Shown piece after piece: positions 48,120 through 57,902 of a stretch of DNA of 64,000 nt. The DNA comes from Magnolia sinica. Taxonomy: Eukaryota > Streptophyta > Magnoliopsida > Magnoliales > Magnoliaceae. The stretch spans positions 53,623,001 to 53,687,000 of the forward strand of contig NC_080578.1 in NCBI RefSeq assembly GCF_029962835.1, written 5' to 3'. The first letter of the stretch is position 1. Each line of letters starts with the position of its first letter. Below the pieces are notes generated by a model, which saw nothing but the letters and a program-made list of their open reading frames with translations, searched no databases and was not told the DNA's origin. A program made the position numbers and the translations under genes.

Positions 48120-49140
48120 CTTCAAGTTTTGATTATTTAGGCTGTACCCTAACCTGGACCAGCAAGAATTAAGTCAAGGGACAACTTAAAAACTAGAGCC
48201 TATGTAAGTTGTACAGAGGAAAGAAGTGTCCTAGCTATCTTTACTTTTATTCTAATAGAACATACAATTGCCAATGCCAATGAAAACAATAACGCATAAG
48301 AAGATGAAAAGCTGAAACAAATCACAACATAAATCTTTGTAGATTAGTCAAGCAAAACTACTAAATAATTCAAGAACATAGCAATGGAATCCCACTACAA
48401 ATATGTAAAGAGTTGTATTTTTAGGATTCCTAGCAGATTCCTCACAGAGCTCTTATGAGTACCTGTATATACAAAAAAGGCAATACATGATCATTTAGGC
48501 ATGAGCCGAAAAATGTCAGAAACTGAGAGCTCTTATGAGATTTTTGCAGCTGATGTCTTTTTAGCATTTTTGGTTGTGGTTTCTGGCATCACATTAGCTA
48601 CTTTCTCCTACCCTCGGTTGCTTGTGTTATGGACTGCGTTGATAGCTTTGCAGCTTGAAGGTGGTTGTCGTTCGTTTTCTGGTTTGTTATTGGTCAGCTC
48701 AAGGCTTTGGGATAAATATTGCCCATGAGTAGCTCTAGACAGTTCCAGCTTCTAGATGAGTTTGTACAGGCTGCTGCTATTACTAGATCTACTAGTTCAT
48801 TTTGATTACTAGTCCATGGTCCCTAGTAGCTTTTGAGATGGCACATTTCAATCATATGGGCAGCAGGAATGGAGGATAAGTCTGTCTATTGTCTAGTACA
48901 CAATAATGGCTATATGCAGAGTTTTGATTCAGCTAGCTTGTTGAGCCTACCTTTATGCTCAGGGTCCAGTCTCTTTGGATTGCTTTGTTGCTAGTTGTGG
49001 GCCTTTGGCCTTAGATTAGCTGTCTTAGGATCCCTGTCTGCTTGTTATTGGTTTTTCTAGTTTTGGAGTCGATGATTGTACGAGAATCTTGTTGAGGTAC
49101 CAATGCCTATTCAGTTGTCTGTTTGAAGGTCAAAAGTCAA
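48120..49140. other. CACTA interior, no recognised gene
   Basis: A plus-strand frame from 48501 to 48728 (75 codons) has a hydrophobic middle but no known motif and no splice context. The remainder is T-rich intron-like sequence. Confidence 0.35.
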
Positions 49141-49143
49141 TAA

Positions 49144-49574
49144 GGGCCTGTTTGGCTAGTGGTATTAAGTTGTATTAAATGGGATTACATTGCTAATCCA
49201 ACCTCGTGATTGGGAATGGCATGTTTGGAAGGAGTGTGGGATGGGAGGCTTTGGAAAATGAGCCTTGTGTTGGAAAGTGTGAGATTTCCAAATCCCATGA
49301 TGATGAATGTCCAAGTGTAACCTAGACAGAGCAATCCCATTTTTCAGCTAATGCAGTATCAATTTTTACAAGAGATATGCTGAAGGAGACACTACAAGAA
49401 GTATAAATGTATCAAGCTTAACAAATATCAAGGCAAATCTAAACCCAAAAAAGCAATGAAACAATCATACAAGAGATATGCTGAAGGAGACACTACAAGA
49501 AGCAGCTTTTCCTTTTCAACAATTTCCAAGAAACACTTTTTCCTCATTTTTTTTCCATGAAGCCAAACTGGCCC
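49144..49574. mobile_element. MITE, PIF/Harbinger (Tourist)-like
   Basis: Terminal inverted repeats GGGCCTGTTTGGCT (49144) and AGCCAAACTGGCCC (to 49574), with TAA on both sides (49141-49143 and 49575-49577). The GGGCCTGTTTGG ends and a 3-bp TAA duplication are typical of Tourist-like elements. 431 bp, no ORF. Confidence 0.65.
49368..49502 (+). repeat. Perfect 34-bp direct duplication containing CACTACAAGAAG
   Basis: Bases 49368-49401 and 49469-49502 are identical, separated by 67 bases, inside the MITE. Each copy contains CACTACAAGAAG, the same start as the CACTA terminus at 25561. Confidence 0.7.
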
Positions 49575-49944
49575 TAATAAAAAAATTAGGGAGGATTGTT
49601 TTTCACAATTCTAGCCTCAAGATTACAAAAAATCTAGATGGCCACAGGTTTTCCGGGGGGATCTATTTTTGAATCATAAGAGGGGCTGGCATGTACATGT
49701 TGTAGAATGCAGGGGAGAGTTAGTTGATTTTCTTCCAAGGGCACCAAAATAGCAGCATTTTATCAGTCAATACATGAGAAGCATCCTGATTGCATATCAA
49801 CTGGGTTTCAATAAACTACTAGCTTAGAAAAGCAATTGTCCTCTTTTGAGAAAGAGTGGGATAATAGGCTCATGCATTAAGGAAACCTTGAAGAAGACAA
49901 GGACCACATCGAATAGAAGTGCATAAACAGTTACAAAAATTAAC

Positions 49945-50016
49945 CTTGGTTTTCAAGTCGTTGATTACATCCCCTACAGTACTCTGTTTGGGCAATCTAA
50001 TAGTGTGAATAACCAC
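49945..50016 (-). pseudogene. UBP12: Captured exon of UBP12/UBP13 (USP7-type deubiquitinase), ubiquitin-like domain part 3
   Basis: 24 codons between acceptor CTTTTCAG and donor GTTAAT: VVIHTIRLPKQSTVGDVIND then LKTK. This matches the C-terminal ubiquitin-like region of plant UBP12/UBP13 as I know it. The exon is uninterrupted and in phase with the one upstream at 50092-50193. Confidence 0.88.
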
Positions 50017-50091
50017 CTGAAAAGAAAGCAAAAGACACCTAAGTTTGTACTTGATCTAGAATTAGATGACTCTCATGGTTTAGGATCTCAC

Positions 50092-50193
50092 CTCATCTTT
50101 AGTGGAGTGATGGAAAGCAACTTTCAGAGTTTTCAAGCCTTGCAATTTTGGCAAAGGAATGTCCAACACTTCATAATACAGGATATCAGAAGT
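50092..50193 (-). pseudogene. UBP12: Captured exon of UBP12/UBP13, ubiquitin-like domain part 2
   Basis: 34 codons between acceptor TTTGGTGCAG and donor GTGAGA: TSDILYYEVLDIPLPKLQGL, KTLKVAFHHSTKDE. Nearly the plant UBP12/13 sequence, no stops. Confidence 0.9.
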
Positions 50194-50317
50194 CTGCACC
50201 AAAAGAAATGAACTTGGAAAATTCCAGTCATTCATGACATGTTATTAGATATAATTTCTCAGATATAGTAGCATGACCAAAACAGTAAGACAAGCGGAAG
50301 GCACTGTGATGGACAAC

Positions 50318-50517
50318 CTAGTTGTAGTGGACCAGCATGTCAGACAGATGTTCTACACCCCAGAACTTGATGGGTTGGGGCTTAGGCTATTCAGAGTAAC
50401 AGTTGTGAGAAGTAAGCCTAATTTTTGTTGGATCATCCAAGCCAAGTTGGCGAGCAACTCTCTCCACAACATCATCATAGGTGAAAAGCTTTGGCCTGGA
50501 TATTTCAATCACGTCAA
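50318..50517 (-). pseudogene. UBP12: Captured exon of UBP12/UBP13, ubiquitin-like domain part 1, with two stops
   Basis: Reads DVIEISRPKLFTYDDVVERV, ARQLGLDDPTKIRLTSHN, then CYSE-stop-PKPQPIKFWGVEHLSDMLVHYN-stop. Both stops are TAG where the family has Gln (CAG), and the acceptor has AA where AG is expected. The upstream protease domain is absent. UBP12/13 is a nuclear/cytosolic ubiquitin protease; this three-exon piece cannot encode an enzyme. All three exons keep order, phase and introns, so capture was from genomic DNA, not from mRNA. Confidence 0.9.
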
Positions 50518-50524
50518 TTGAGAA

Positions 50525-51360
50525 AAATAAAAAAGTTAATGGGCTGTCAGTACTAAGGAATGGGGTGTATTAAAATTTTAAAAACATCATCATAAATTTA
50601 ACATCTGTTAGCAATTCAAAAAGTCACACAAAAAGGAAAAAAGGAAAAAAGGAAAAAGGAAACAGAAAGAAAGAATGTTGCTCCATTAGCAAGTAACAAT
50701 GTCTATTTTTAACATTAATGTGGACTTTACCATAAACCAAGATGATGACTAATTTCCAACGAATAAAAGAGTCAAATTTTCCAAACAACAAATCTTTGGA
50801 AATGACATATCATGAGAAGAGCTTCGATCACGTCCTACAAATAAAATTTACTATTTAACACAATAAGATGCATCATTTGTATACCACATCTAATTAAGAA
50901 CACAACAATCTCAAAACATAATAAAAAAACTATTCAATTGGTGTGAAAATTTACCCCGGTACTACTACAAGTCGTAGTCTTTCCCTTTTTTGCTAAGTGT
51001 CCTTACAAATGATAAATCAATGTCAATCATCATATACCATCCAATCAAGAACCTTCTAAGTGATACAGTTTGCATTCACTCTCAACAATGAAAAACCCAT
51101 TGATCAAACAGTTAGATTGTTAGATCAATCTTTCAGAAAATGGGGTCGGATCAGTCTTTCAAAAGAAAATCAGAATGATTTTTGGGATGCATGTAATCCA
51201 AGGTTGCCCACATTTCCAATACCAGTTAAATTGCATCATAATAGAGCAGACCATCTTTCTCATTTCTTGACAGAAACTGTTGTCCCTAAGTGTACATGGA
51301 ATGGCTGCCTCTATGTTCTGCTCTTTAGTTCCACATTGCATTTTAAACTTTTTTGTACTG
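50525..51360. other. CACTA interior, intron-like
   Basis: Purine-rich GGAAAAA repeats at 50632-50680, then AT-rich sequence; no gene recognised. Confidence 0.4.
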
Positions 51361-51364
51361 CAAG

Positions 51365-51460
51365 TAGAGTTCACTAGACCTGGAATATGCCATGGGTTTG
51401 CACTTTGGATTGATTGGGTGATGGACGCGAAGAATGAAATTATTATATCAACAGGGCTAG
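51365..51460 (+). pseudogene. PRMT7: Captured exon of a PRMT7-like protein arginine methyltransferase
   Basis: The plus strand reads VEFTRPGICHGFALWIDWVM, DAKNEIIISTGLG, followed by donor GTAAGC at 51461. TRPG.CHGFALWIDWVMD...STG recalls the C-terminal beta-barrel of plant PRMT7 type enzymes. The acceptor side reads TGCAAG, one base off TGCAG. It is on the opposite strand from the other captured exons. No catalytic motifs are present. Confidence 0.58.
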
Positions 51461-51464
51461 GTAA

Positions 51465-52690
51465 GCATCTGCAATAAACAGATGGTGTCTTACTCCCATA
51501 AACTTCTTAGCATTAAGCTTAAAACTTCAAGAATTCAAAGCTTAAAACTTTAAGTGATACAGCGCCACAGATGCAAATGGGCCATTAGCAGTGTGGATGA
51601 TCAAATATAAAATAGATAACACTTACAAGTAGATGTATGCCTATGATCGTGTTCTCTTGCACAAGGAGCAAATTAGGATGCAGATTTCATACTACTAGTA
51701 TCGTTCCTGAGTTCTTTTCTTTCTCCCAATTCCATTCTCTTTGGTTTTTTTTCCCTTCTTTCTTTGGTGGAATTTCCACATTTTCAGATCTTGGAAATTG
51801 TTTTTCTTTACTGGAGTTAATCTGAATTTTCAAAGCTAATGCCCCCTTTTCCTCCCTACAGTTGTTCCTTTTTCATTATCTTATCTTTTTTTCTCTTTTT
51901 CTTTTTCTTTTTCTTTTTTATTTTTTGTTTTTTCCTTCTGTGTTGTAGTTTTACTTTCCAATTTCCTTCTACATTTTCAGAGCTTGAAAATCTTGTCTTT
52001 TTATTCAGCATTATCATATCTCATTACGAATTGGTGGCTGAGCTAAAAACAGTGAAAATGAACCGCGACTATCTAGCATCATTGACGAGATTTCAAGGCT
52101 AGTTACATAAACATTTCAAGAATATGACCAATGATATCTCCAAAAATTTGTTCTCCAACTTTTATGAAGGAAAATGGCCCCAAAACATAAAATAGGATCC
52201 ATTTTCAAGCATTTCCCAGAAACCAAACATGTGCAGCAGCCCTTGCTAATGGATTCCATTTCCATTAGGGCTACTTTCTAGGAGCCAAATGAACCTCTAA
52301 AAATACATTAATTTTCAAGATGATCTATTATCAGATGGTATCAGAGAGCGATCAGTGTTCTCCAATCCTTGTCTTCCTCATCATGGTCAACTGTTCGAAT
52401 CTTTGCACTCTGACTAGAATCTTATACAATACCTACTGTATTAGATTTAATTTTGTTGGGTTAGATTGGAGTAGCCAAGTTCACGATATGATTTTGACTT
52501 CATAAACCAGTTTGGGAGATACCTAAGCATATCACTAAATTACATGGCATGCACACAGGAAGGCTAACGAAGAAGAATGATTTGTTTTCCAGAATGGACT
52601 ATCTGCTGGTGATTCGTCTCAAATCCTACAACAGTTTCAATAAAAATGATGGACAAGATACAGACAGGAACAATATATGAAGGTTTTAGC
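51465..52690. other. CACTA interior, T-rich, no certain gene
   Basis: Contains a pyrimidine tract at 51880-51930 (CTTTTT units) and a plus-strand stretch near 52015-52100 reading HYELVAELKTVKMNRDYLAS, which might be another exon but which I cannot place. Confidence 0.35.
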
Positions 52691-52696
52691 TAATAC

Positions 52697-52790
52697 CTTT
52701 GAACTTGTGAATCAGATCGACACCATCAACAACCCTGATTCAAGAATCTGCAGATGTAATAAGCACTTCTGACGAACTCCCTGGGGCAAA
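52697..52790 (-). pseudogene. Captured exon of a WD40-repeat protein (WDR44-like)
   Basis: Between acceptor TTATACAG and donor GTATTA the minus strand reads FAPGSSSEVLITSADS-stop-IRVVDGVDLIHKFK. The SRIRVVDG.DLVHKFKG pattern is that of a WD40 blade in plant WDR44-type transducin proteins. The stop is TGA where CGA (Arg) is expected. 94 bases, one exon only. Confidence 0.58.
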
Positions 52791-52799
52791 CTGTATAAT

Positions 52800-53530
52800 G
52801 AAACCAATCAGTCAAATGACAAAACATTGCATGCTCAAATTCTGCGCAACCACAAAAATCTTGATTAAAATTTTTTTGTAGCTACTAATGTTGAAAAAGA
52901 CAGCACATAGAATACATAACATCCAACTATTCATTTATGTGCAAGAGTTAGTTAAATCCAATGACTTTTCTGATGCATTTGGTGAAATCAATATATCAGA
53001 AAACTGAAAAAATAAAAACCTGCATCAGCACAAATTTAACATGCATAGAGATATTTGTAGTTAGATACCCATATGAAATCATTGATAAATTTAAACTTAT
53101 TTTCGTTATAATTGATCAATAAACTAGTAAACAGATGAAAATGGAATCATGCAAAATGTAGACAACTTAGGCTAACATAAGTAAAAAATTTAAATAACTT
53201 CATTGAACATATATGGTACAATGTAACTATATAGTTTATGCCTATGGTGTTCTATTCTCCAACTGACAACAGTGTAAATCAAGACTAGAAGGAGTTGCGT
53301 GCTTGCTGAAACTCATTCCTATTTCTGTTTCTATCTCCATGATATGGATAAAGATGTTATCGTCCCTATCCATAACTAAAATCATGTAAAGTAGGTATAT
53401 ATTTATTTAACGAATGTTGCTTTGTCCATCAGTATATTTTAGATTGGCTTCTAACTAGGTTTAATTACTTGATAAACTATTATTATTTTTCAAGAGTGGA
53501 ATCTAAGTTTGGGGTAACCATTGGCGTGGA
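52800..53530. other. CACTA interior, AT-rich, no gene recognised
   Basis: Intron-like sequence; nothing conserved seen. Confidence 0.4.
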
Positions 53531-53700
53531 TATAGTGACATAATCACAGTGACCTCACCATCAGGGTCCCAACCACATGGCCCAATAAAATCTGGAGCGG
53601 ATTAGGTGCCACTGCAGCCTCACCCAAGAGGGTGCATCCCTTACCATGTGGCCCACCTTGATGTATATATTCTACATCTACTCTGTCCATCTGTTTTACT
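53531..53700. repeat. Dispersed GTGGCCCACC...ATGTAT...CTGTCCATC repeat fragment
   Basis: Contains ATGTGGCCCACCTTGATGTA and CTCTGTCCATCTGTTTTACT, the phrase that recurs in the inverted-repeat elements at 54861-57124. No ends are visible. Confidence 0.5.
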
Positions 53701-54031
53701 GCTACAGGCATGTGAGCTTGACAGTGTAATACGAACATTGTAGAAGTAATTACCAGATGAAATAAAGAAGAAAAACAAGAAATAAACAAATCAAAATGGC
53801 AAAGCCATATGGAATCAATAAACAACTACAATCAATACAAGACATTAACCCTTGACAATATGAAAACAAATGCAGCAAAAAATCAGCCCAACACAAGATA
53901 AGAAATCAGTAATTGATATGTGAAATAAATGAGCTGAAAAAAAAAAGACAGGGAATTGACAATGCAAATCCCTAAAAATGGATTCAACAACGCAAATCCC
54001 TAATTAGGGATTTGTATTCGACAAAGCATAC

Positions 54032-54092
54032 CTGAGATGGATGAGAATCCGAGATTCATGAGCAGCAAAAGACCGAACTGTAGCGGAGGGCT

Positions 54093-54095
<3 letters not shown>
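54032..54095 (-). other. Probable 5' exon with splice donor at the CACTA right end
   Basis: The minus strand runs from the CT-rich tract into CTACAGTTCGGTC...CATCCATCTCAG|GTATGC, with the donor at 54030-54031. It could be the first, mostly untranslated, exon of a captured gene or of the element's own transcript; a short ATG frame (MNLGFSSISG) spans it. Confidence 0.4.
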
Positions 54096-54133
<38 letters not shown>

Positions 54134-54475
54134 TAGGGTTTTGAGAGAGAGATAGATAGGGAGAGTGAGAGTGAGAGGAGAGCGAGCGGAGAGGCAAAGG
54201 GAGAGGGAGAGGGAAACAGAGAGCGTGCGAGAGGGAGAGGTAGAGAGAGGGAGGGAGAGGGAGAGGGAGATTGAGAGCACGTGAGAGAGAGAGAGAGGGA
54301 GAGAGAGAGAGAGAGGGAGAAGGAGAGAGTGCGAGAGGGAGAGGGAGAGGCAGAGAGAGGGAGGGAGAGCACGCGAGAGTGAGAGGGAGAGGGAGAGAGA
54401 GGGAGAAGGAGAGCGCGTGACGGAGAGGGAGGGAGAGCGAGAGCGAGAGGCAGAGGTAGAGAGAGTCAGCGCTGA
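54092..54475. repeat. GA-rich (purine) tract
   Basis: About 380 bases of GAGAGG / GAGGGA units, almost pure purine on the plus strand. The serine-leucine-proline frames read from it are low-complexity artefacts. Confidence 0.9.
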
Positions 54476-54591
54476 AATGGATTAGGGCTCTTTTTCTTTT
54501 TTCTTTTTTATTTTATAGGGTGTACCTTTTGCCTGCGGCCGGTAAAACTGGCTGCGGGTAAAGGGTTGGGCCATCGGTTGGCTTAGGCCGC

Positions 54592-54604
54592 TTTTGTTGT
54601 AGTG
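54592..54604 (-). repeat. CACTA right terminal inverted repeat
   Basis: TTTTGTTGTAGTG, reverse complement CACTACAACAAAA. TGG follows immediately at 54605-54607. Confidence 0.83.
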
Positions 54605-54860
54605 TGGCATACACTATCTAGATCTTGTGGACAAATATTTGGGCCATTAATTTCACACCTTATGTGTGCCATATCATACACAAGGAACAGATGGTGGGAA
54701 AACATTCTTATTTGTCAGTGTAAAGACTGTGGACGTGGTTTGGACCACACCATGGGAAAACAGTAGTAATTGAATGTTCACCATTAAAAACCTCCTAGGG
54801 CCCACTGTAATGGTTATTTGATATGTAACCTGTTGATTAGTTGCATGGATTAAGTACTAA

Positions 54861-55354
54861 ACCCCGCCTATTCGGGACAGAGGGAGGCTTGGAGGGCCAC
54901 TGAGGAGCCAACATGATGTATGAATTCCATCCACCCCGTCGATTCATTTTTTCCCTATAATTTTAGGTCATTTTCCCAAAAATAACTAAGATCGGAGGCT
55001 CAAATGGACCACAAATTATGGATTAAATTATTACCATTGAAAAATTCTTAGGGCCAACAGAAGTTGGATCAAGATGATATTTGATATTTCCACTCATCTA
55101 GGTGTATATGACCAAATCAACAGGTTCGATGGCAAAAAAACAACACGGTGGACCCTAAAAAGGTTTCATGGGCATCCTTAACACCGCTGATTCTTGTGGT
55201 GTGGTCCACTTGAGACTTAGATCTCCCTTATTTTTGTTCCAGTGTGCTAAAGTGTTATGGAAAAATTAATGAACGGTGTAGATAGAATTCATACATCACT
55301 GTGGCCCCTTAGTGGCCCTCAGGGCCTCCGCCTATCTGTAGCTCTAGGCGGGGT
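54861..55354. mobile_element. Inverted-repeat DNA element 1 (MULE/MITE-like)
   Basis: Starts ACCCCGCCTATTCGGG and ends with the inverse TAGGCGGGGT. The first and last roughly 100 bases are imperfect inverted copies, both including the ATGATGTATGAATTC / GATGTATGAATTC phrase. Flanks TACTAA and TACTAT suggest a degraded target duplication. No ORF. Confidence 0.6.
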
Positions 55355-55672
55355 TACTATGTAATCCACGCGCGTTGATTAGGTGGATGCGTGTGTGTGT
55401 GTATCAGCTTGATCCAAATCTTTCGTGGCCCAAAAAGCTTTTAATGATGGGCGTTCAATCAACACTATATATGTTGTCCACTTGAGATTTGGATCAACCT
55501 CATTTTTGGGCTCATACCATCAAAATGATATGGATAAATGGGCGGACCGCATGTATGAAACACATACATCATGGTTGGGTCCTCAGAAGACAGACCACTA
55601 GCCCATGGCTAGTGGCAGGGTCAGTGTAGTAGCCAATCCGTTTCCAAACTCAGTATACTGTGTGAATGGGAC

Positions 55673-56194
55673 GAGTTGCCTACGACCTCCTACCTGCCGC
55701 AAGTTCGTGCAGTTGGAAGTAATGTGTGGCCCACCAAGATGTCTTTGAGAAATCCACCCTGTCCATCAGTTTCTCCAGCTCATGGTAGGACACCATCTCA
55801 AAAATGAGCCAGATTCAAAAATTAAACAGATCGACCATGCTAAAGGCAAGGGTAGGGATTGAAATGCCCACCATTGAAACTATTCTACATCCGACCATGA
55901 TTTTTATTTGCCATCCAGACCATTCGTAAGGTCATTCTAGCTGGGATGAACTGAAAACAGAAATATTATAGCCTGATCCAAAATTTCCATGTCCCTTATA
56001 AAAGTTTCGATGGTGGGTGTTTAATTCCCACTGTTTCCCTACAGTATAGTTCACATGGATTTTTGATCTGGCTCATTTTTGGATCATCTCCTAACGTGAG
56101 GAGTAGAAACTGATGGATGGGATAGATATCTCACGGACATCTCAGTAACCCACGTGTAGCTTCCGACCGTAGGAAGTCTTGTTGCAAGCAACTC
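55673..56194. mobile_element. Inverted-repeat DNA element 2
   Basis: GAGTTGCCTACGACCTCCTA at the left pairs with the inverse of the right end (GTTGCAAGCAACTC). Inner arms share AGATGTC...CCATCAGTTTCT. About 520 bp, no coding sequence. Confidence 0.55.
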
Positions 56195-56216
56195 ATCACC
56201 AGTATATCTCTGATGG

Positions 56217-56730
56217 ATAGAACGCGGATTGCCTACTACCCCCGCCCGTCTCCCGCTGGGAACGGACAGAAGCTTCGAGTGGCCACGTGATGTATGAGTT
56301 TTTATCCACACTGTCAATTCATTTTTCTGTGAAATTTTAACCTCTGGTACCAAAAGTTAGGCAGATCCAAATCTCAAGTGGACCACACCACAGGCAGCCG
56401 CGGTGAGAATCACCATTGAAACTTTCCTAGGGCACACCGTGATGTTTATTTCCCATCCACCCTATTGATAAAGTTACATAAACATGGATGAATAGAAAAA
56501 ACAAATATAAGCTCGATCTAAAACTTACGTGGCTACCAAAAAGTTTTCAACGGTAAGAGTTTAATCCCCGTTGTGTACCACTTGTATCTTGGAGCTGCTT
56601 CATTTTTGGGCCTACATGATGAAGTCATACGTAAAAATGGATGGACGATGTGGATTAAAACCCATACATCACGGTGGCCACTCAAAGCTCCTGCCCGTTC
56701 CCACTGGGGGTGGGAGACAATCCGCGTTCT
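56217..56730. mobile_element. Inverted-repeat DNA element 3 with 9-bp target duplication
   Basis: AGAACGCGGATTG near the left and CAATCCGCGTTCT at the right, with arms of about 110 bases that include GAGTGGCCAC and GATGTATG. Flanked by CTCTGATGG (56208-56216) and CTCTGATGA (56731-56739), 8 of 9 bases alike, a length typical of Mutator-like elements. Confidence 0.65.
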
Positions 56731-56739
56731 CTCTGATGA

Positions 56740-57124
56740 GCAGACGCTGATTAGGTACTTCCGCCACCGTCCCGAGCTCGGGACAGGCTAGGCCTCTAGG
56801 GCCACTGTGATGTATGGGTTTTATCCACCCCGTTCATACATTTTTTCACGTCATTTTTATGTATAGACCGAAAGTGGGGTAGATCCGGAGCTCAAGTGAA
56901 CCACGAAATGGGGATTAAACCCTTAGCGTTGAAAACCTCTTGGATGCCACAGAAGTTTTGGATCAAGCTGATATTTGTGATTTCCCTTAACCACATCTAT
57001 ATGACCTTACGGACAGGTTGGATGGAAAATAAACATTAAGGTGGGCCCTAGATAGGTTTTAACGGTAGGTGTCATTAAGGACGACTTCCATCCTCCCATT
57101 ATAAATGTTGTGGTCAATTCCACA
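56740..57124. repeat. Half of a fourth inverted-repeat element
   Basis: Begins with a TCCCGAGCTCGGGACAGG palindrome and GGGCCACTGTGATGTATGGG, as in elements 1 and 3, but the matching right arm is missing; the next sequence is a gypsy RT fragment. Confidence 0.5.
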
Positions 57125-57420
57125 GTCGGACGCCAGAGGTTGCTGTTGTTGGACAGCTTTTTAGGGGAAAACCAGATCAAGCTTGCTTAAGAAGATCAGA
57201 CTGACGACATCTTTCGTTATTCAGTGGGTGACCTTTTGCTGGACAGTTATGCCCAAAGGTCTCAAAAACGCTGGGGCAACCTTTCATAAAGGCATAACAA
57301 CCATCTTCCATGACTTCATGGGAGACATCCTTGAAAATTATGTTTACTGTTATGGGAAGATCCGAGCCCTTCCAATTTCAAGGAGTGACACCACTCTAAT
57401 CCGGTTGGACACATAAGAGT
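57125..57420 (+). pseudogene. Fragment of a different Ty3/gypsy reverse transcriptase
   Basis: Frame 57183-57416 reads TSFVIQWVTFCWTVMPKGLK, NAGATFHKGITTIFHDF, LENYV. This is the RT block F.W.VMPFGLKNAGATFQR..., closer to the Tat/Athila branch than to the chromoviruses of this window. The YVDD core is degraded (NYVYCY). Confidence 0.7.
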
Positions 57421-57596
57421 TCATCTGGAATGGTAAATGCTACTGATAAGAAGGAAGATTTCCTGCTCAGTCATAGTCACGCTCCTGCTCAGAGGGAGGT
57501 TGTCAGCTCAAAGTAATTAAAGACAAGGCAATTAGTATGAAGATCATGCTGGGATTTAAGTGCGATTCAACTCGACGACCAAAAAAAGGGGCGAAG

Positions 57597-57893
57597 GCTA
57601 CGGATAAAATCTATAGCCATAGACCTATGGCTACGGTTTTAGTCCGTAGCTAGCCCGTTGCACAACCGTCGTCGTAGGTGCCGTAACAATAGGTATGGAA
57701 CCTATGGCTACAGATTAAATCCGTAGCTATAGGTTGCAACAGCTACAGATATAATCCGTAGCAATTATATCTGTAGCGAAAACTTAAAACAGCTGCGGAT
57801 ATTATTTGTAGCTAAAAGTCCGTAGCAATATGCCAAAATTAAAAAGGCTACACCTGTCTGATTTAGTGGCTACGGTCAATATCCGTAACTATT
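57597..57893. repeat. Array of GCTACGGAT...ATCCGTAGC palindromic motifs
   Basis: At least eight copies of GGCTACGG / CCGTAGC(TATAGG) in both orientations. This is the look of a CACTA subterminal region of a second family. A relative occurs at 25801-25820. Confidence 0.6.
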
Positions 57894-57902
57894 TTGTATA
57901 TT

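Larger units (their letters stand above)
25561..54604 (-). mobile_element. CACTA (En/Spm-type) transposon carrying fragments of several host genes, split by retroelement C
   Basis: Left end CACTACAAGAAAAATG at 25561; the right end is the reverse complement of CACTACAACAAAAGCG at 54604. The 3-bp duplication TGG (25558-25560, 54605-54607) is typical of CACTA elements. Both ends have subterminal GC-rich motifs built on TTTACCGGC (25580-25590 and about 54538-54545). Without retroelement C it would be about 10.7 kb. I see no TNP-type transposase frame. Instead it carries recognisable exons, most on the minus strand: a 5' exon near 54.0 kb, WD40 52.7 kb, UBP12/13 50.5-49.9 kb, an unknown exon 48.1 kb, CRINKLY4-like 28.8 kb, an unknown exon 27.2 kb and RRP5-like 26.4 kb, with a PRMT7-like exon on the plus strand at 51.4 kb. 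That fits a non-autonomous Pack-CACTA. Confidence 0.78.

Noticed and set aside
48501-48728. 75-codon frame with a hydrophobic middle
   Set aside because: No splice context or family resemblance; the T-rich composition explains the hydrophobic residues.
52336-52348. TGGTATCAGAGAG resembling a tRNA-iMet primer site
   Set aside because: No LTR end lies upstream and no retroelement protein follows; the last base differs from the four true sites.
54000-54372. Serine/leucine/proline-rich frames on the minus strand
   Set aside because: Low-complexity translation of the GA/CT tract.
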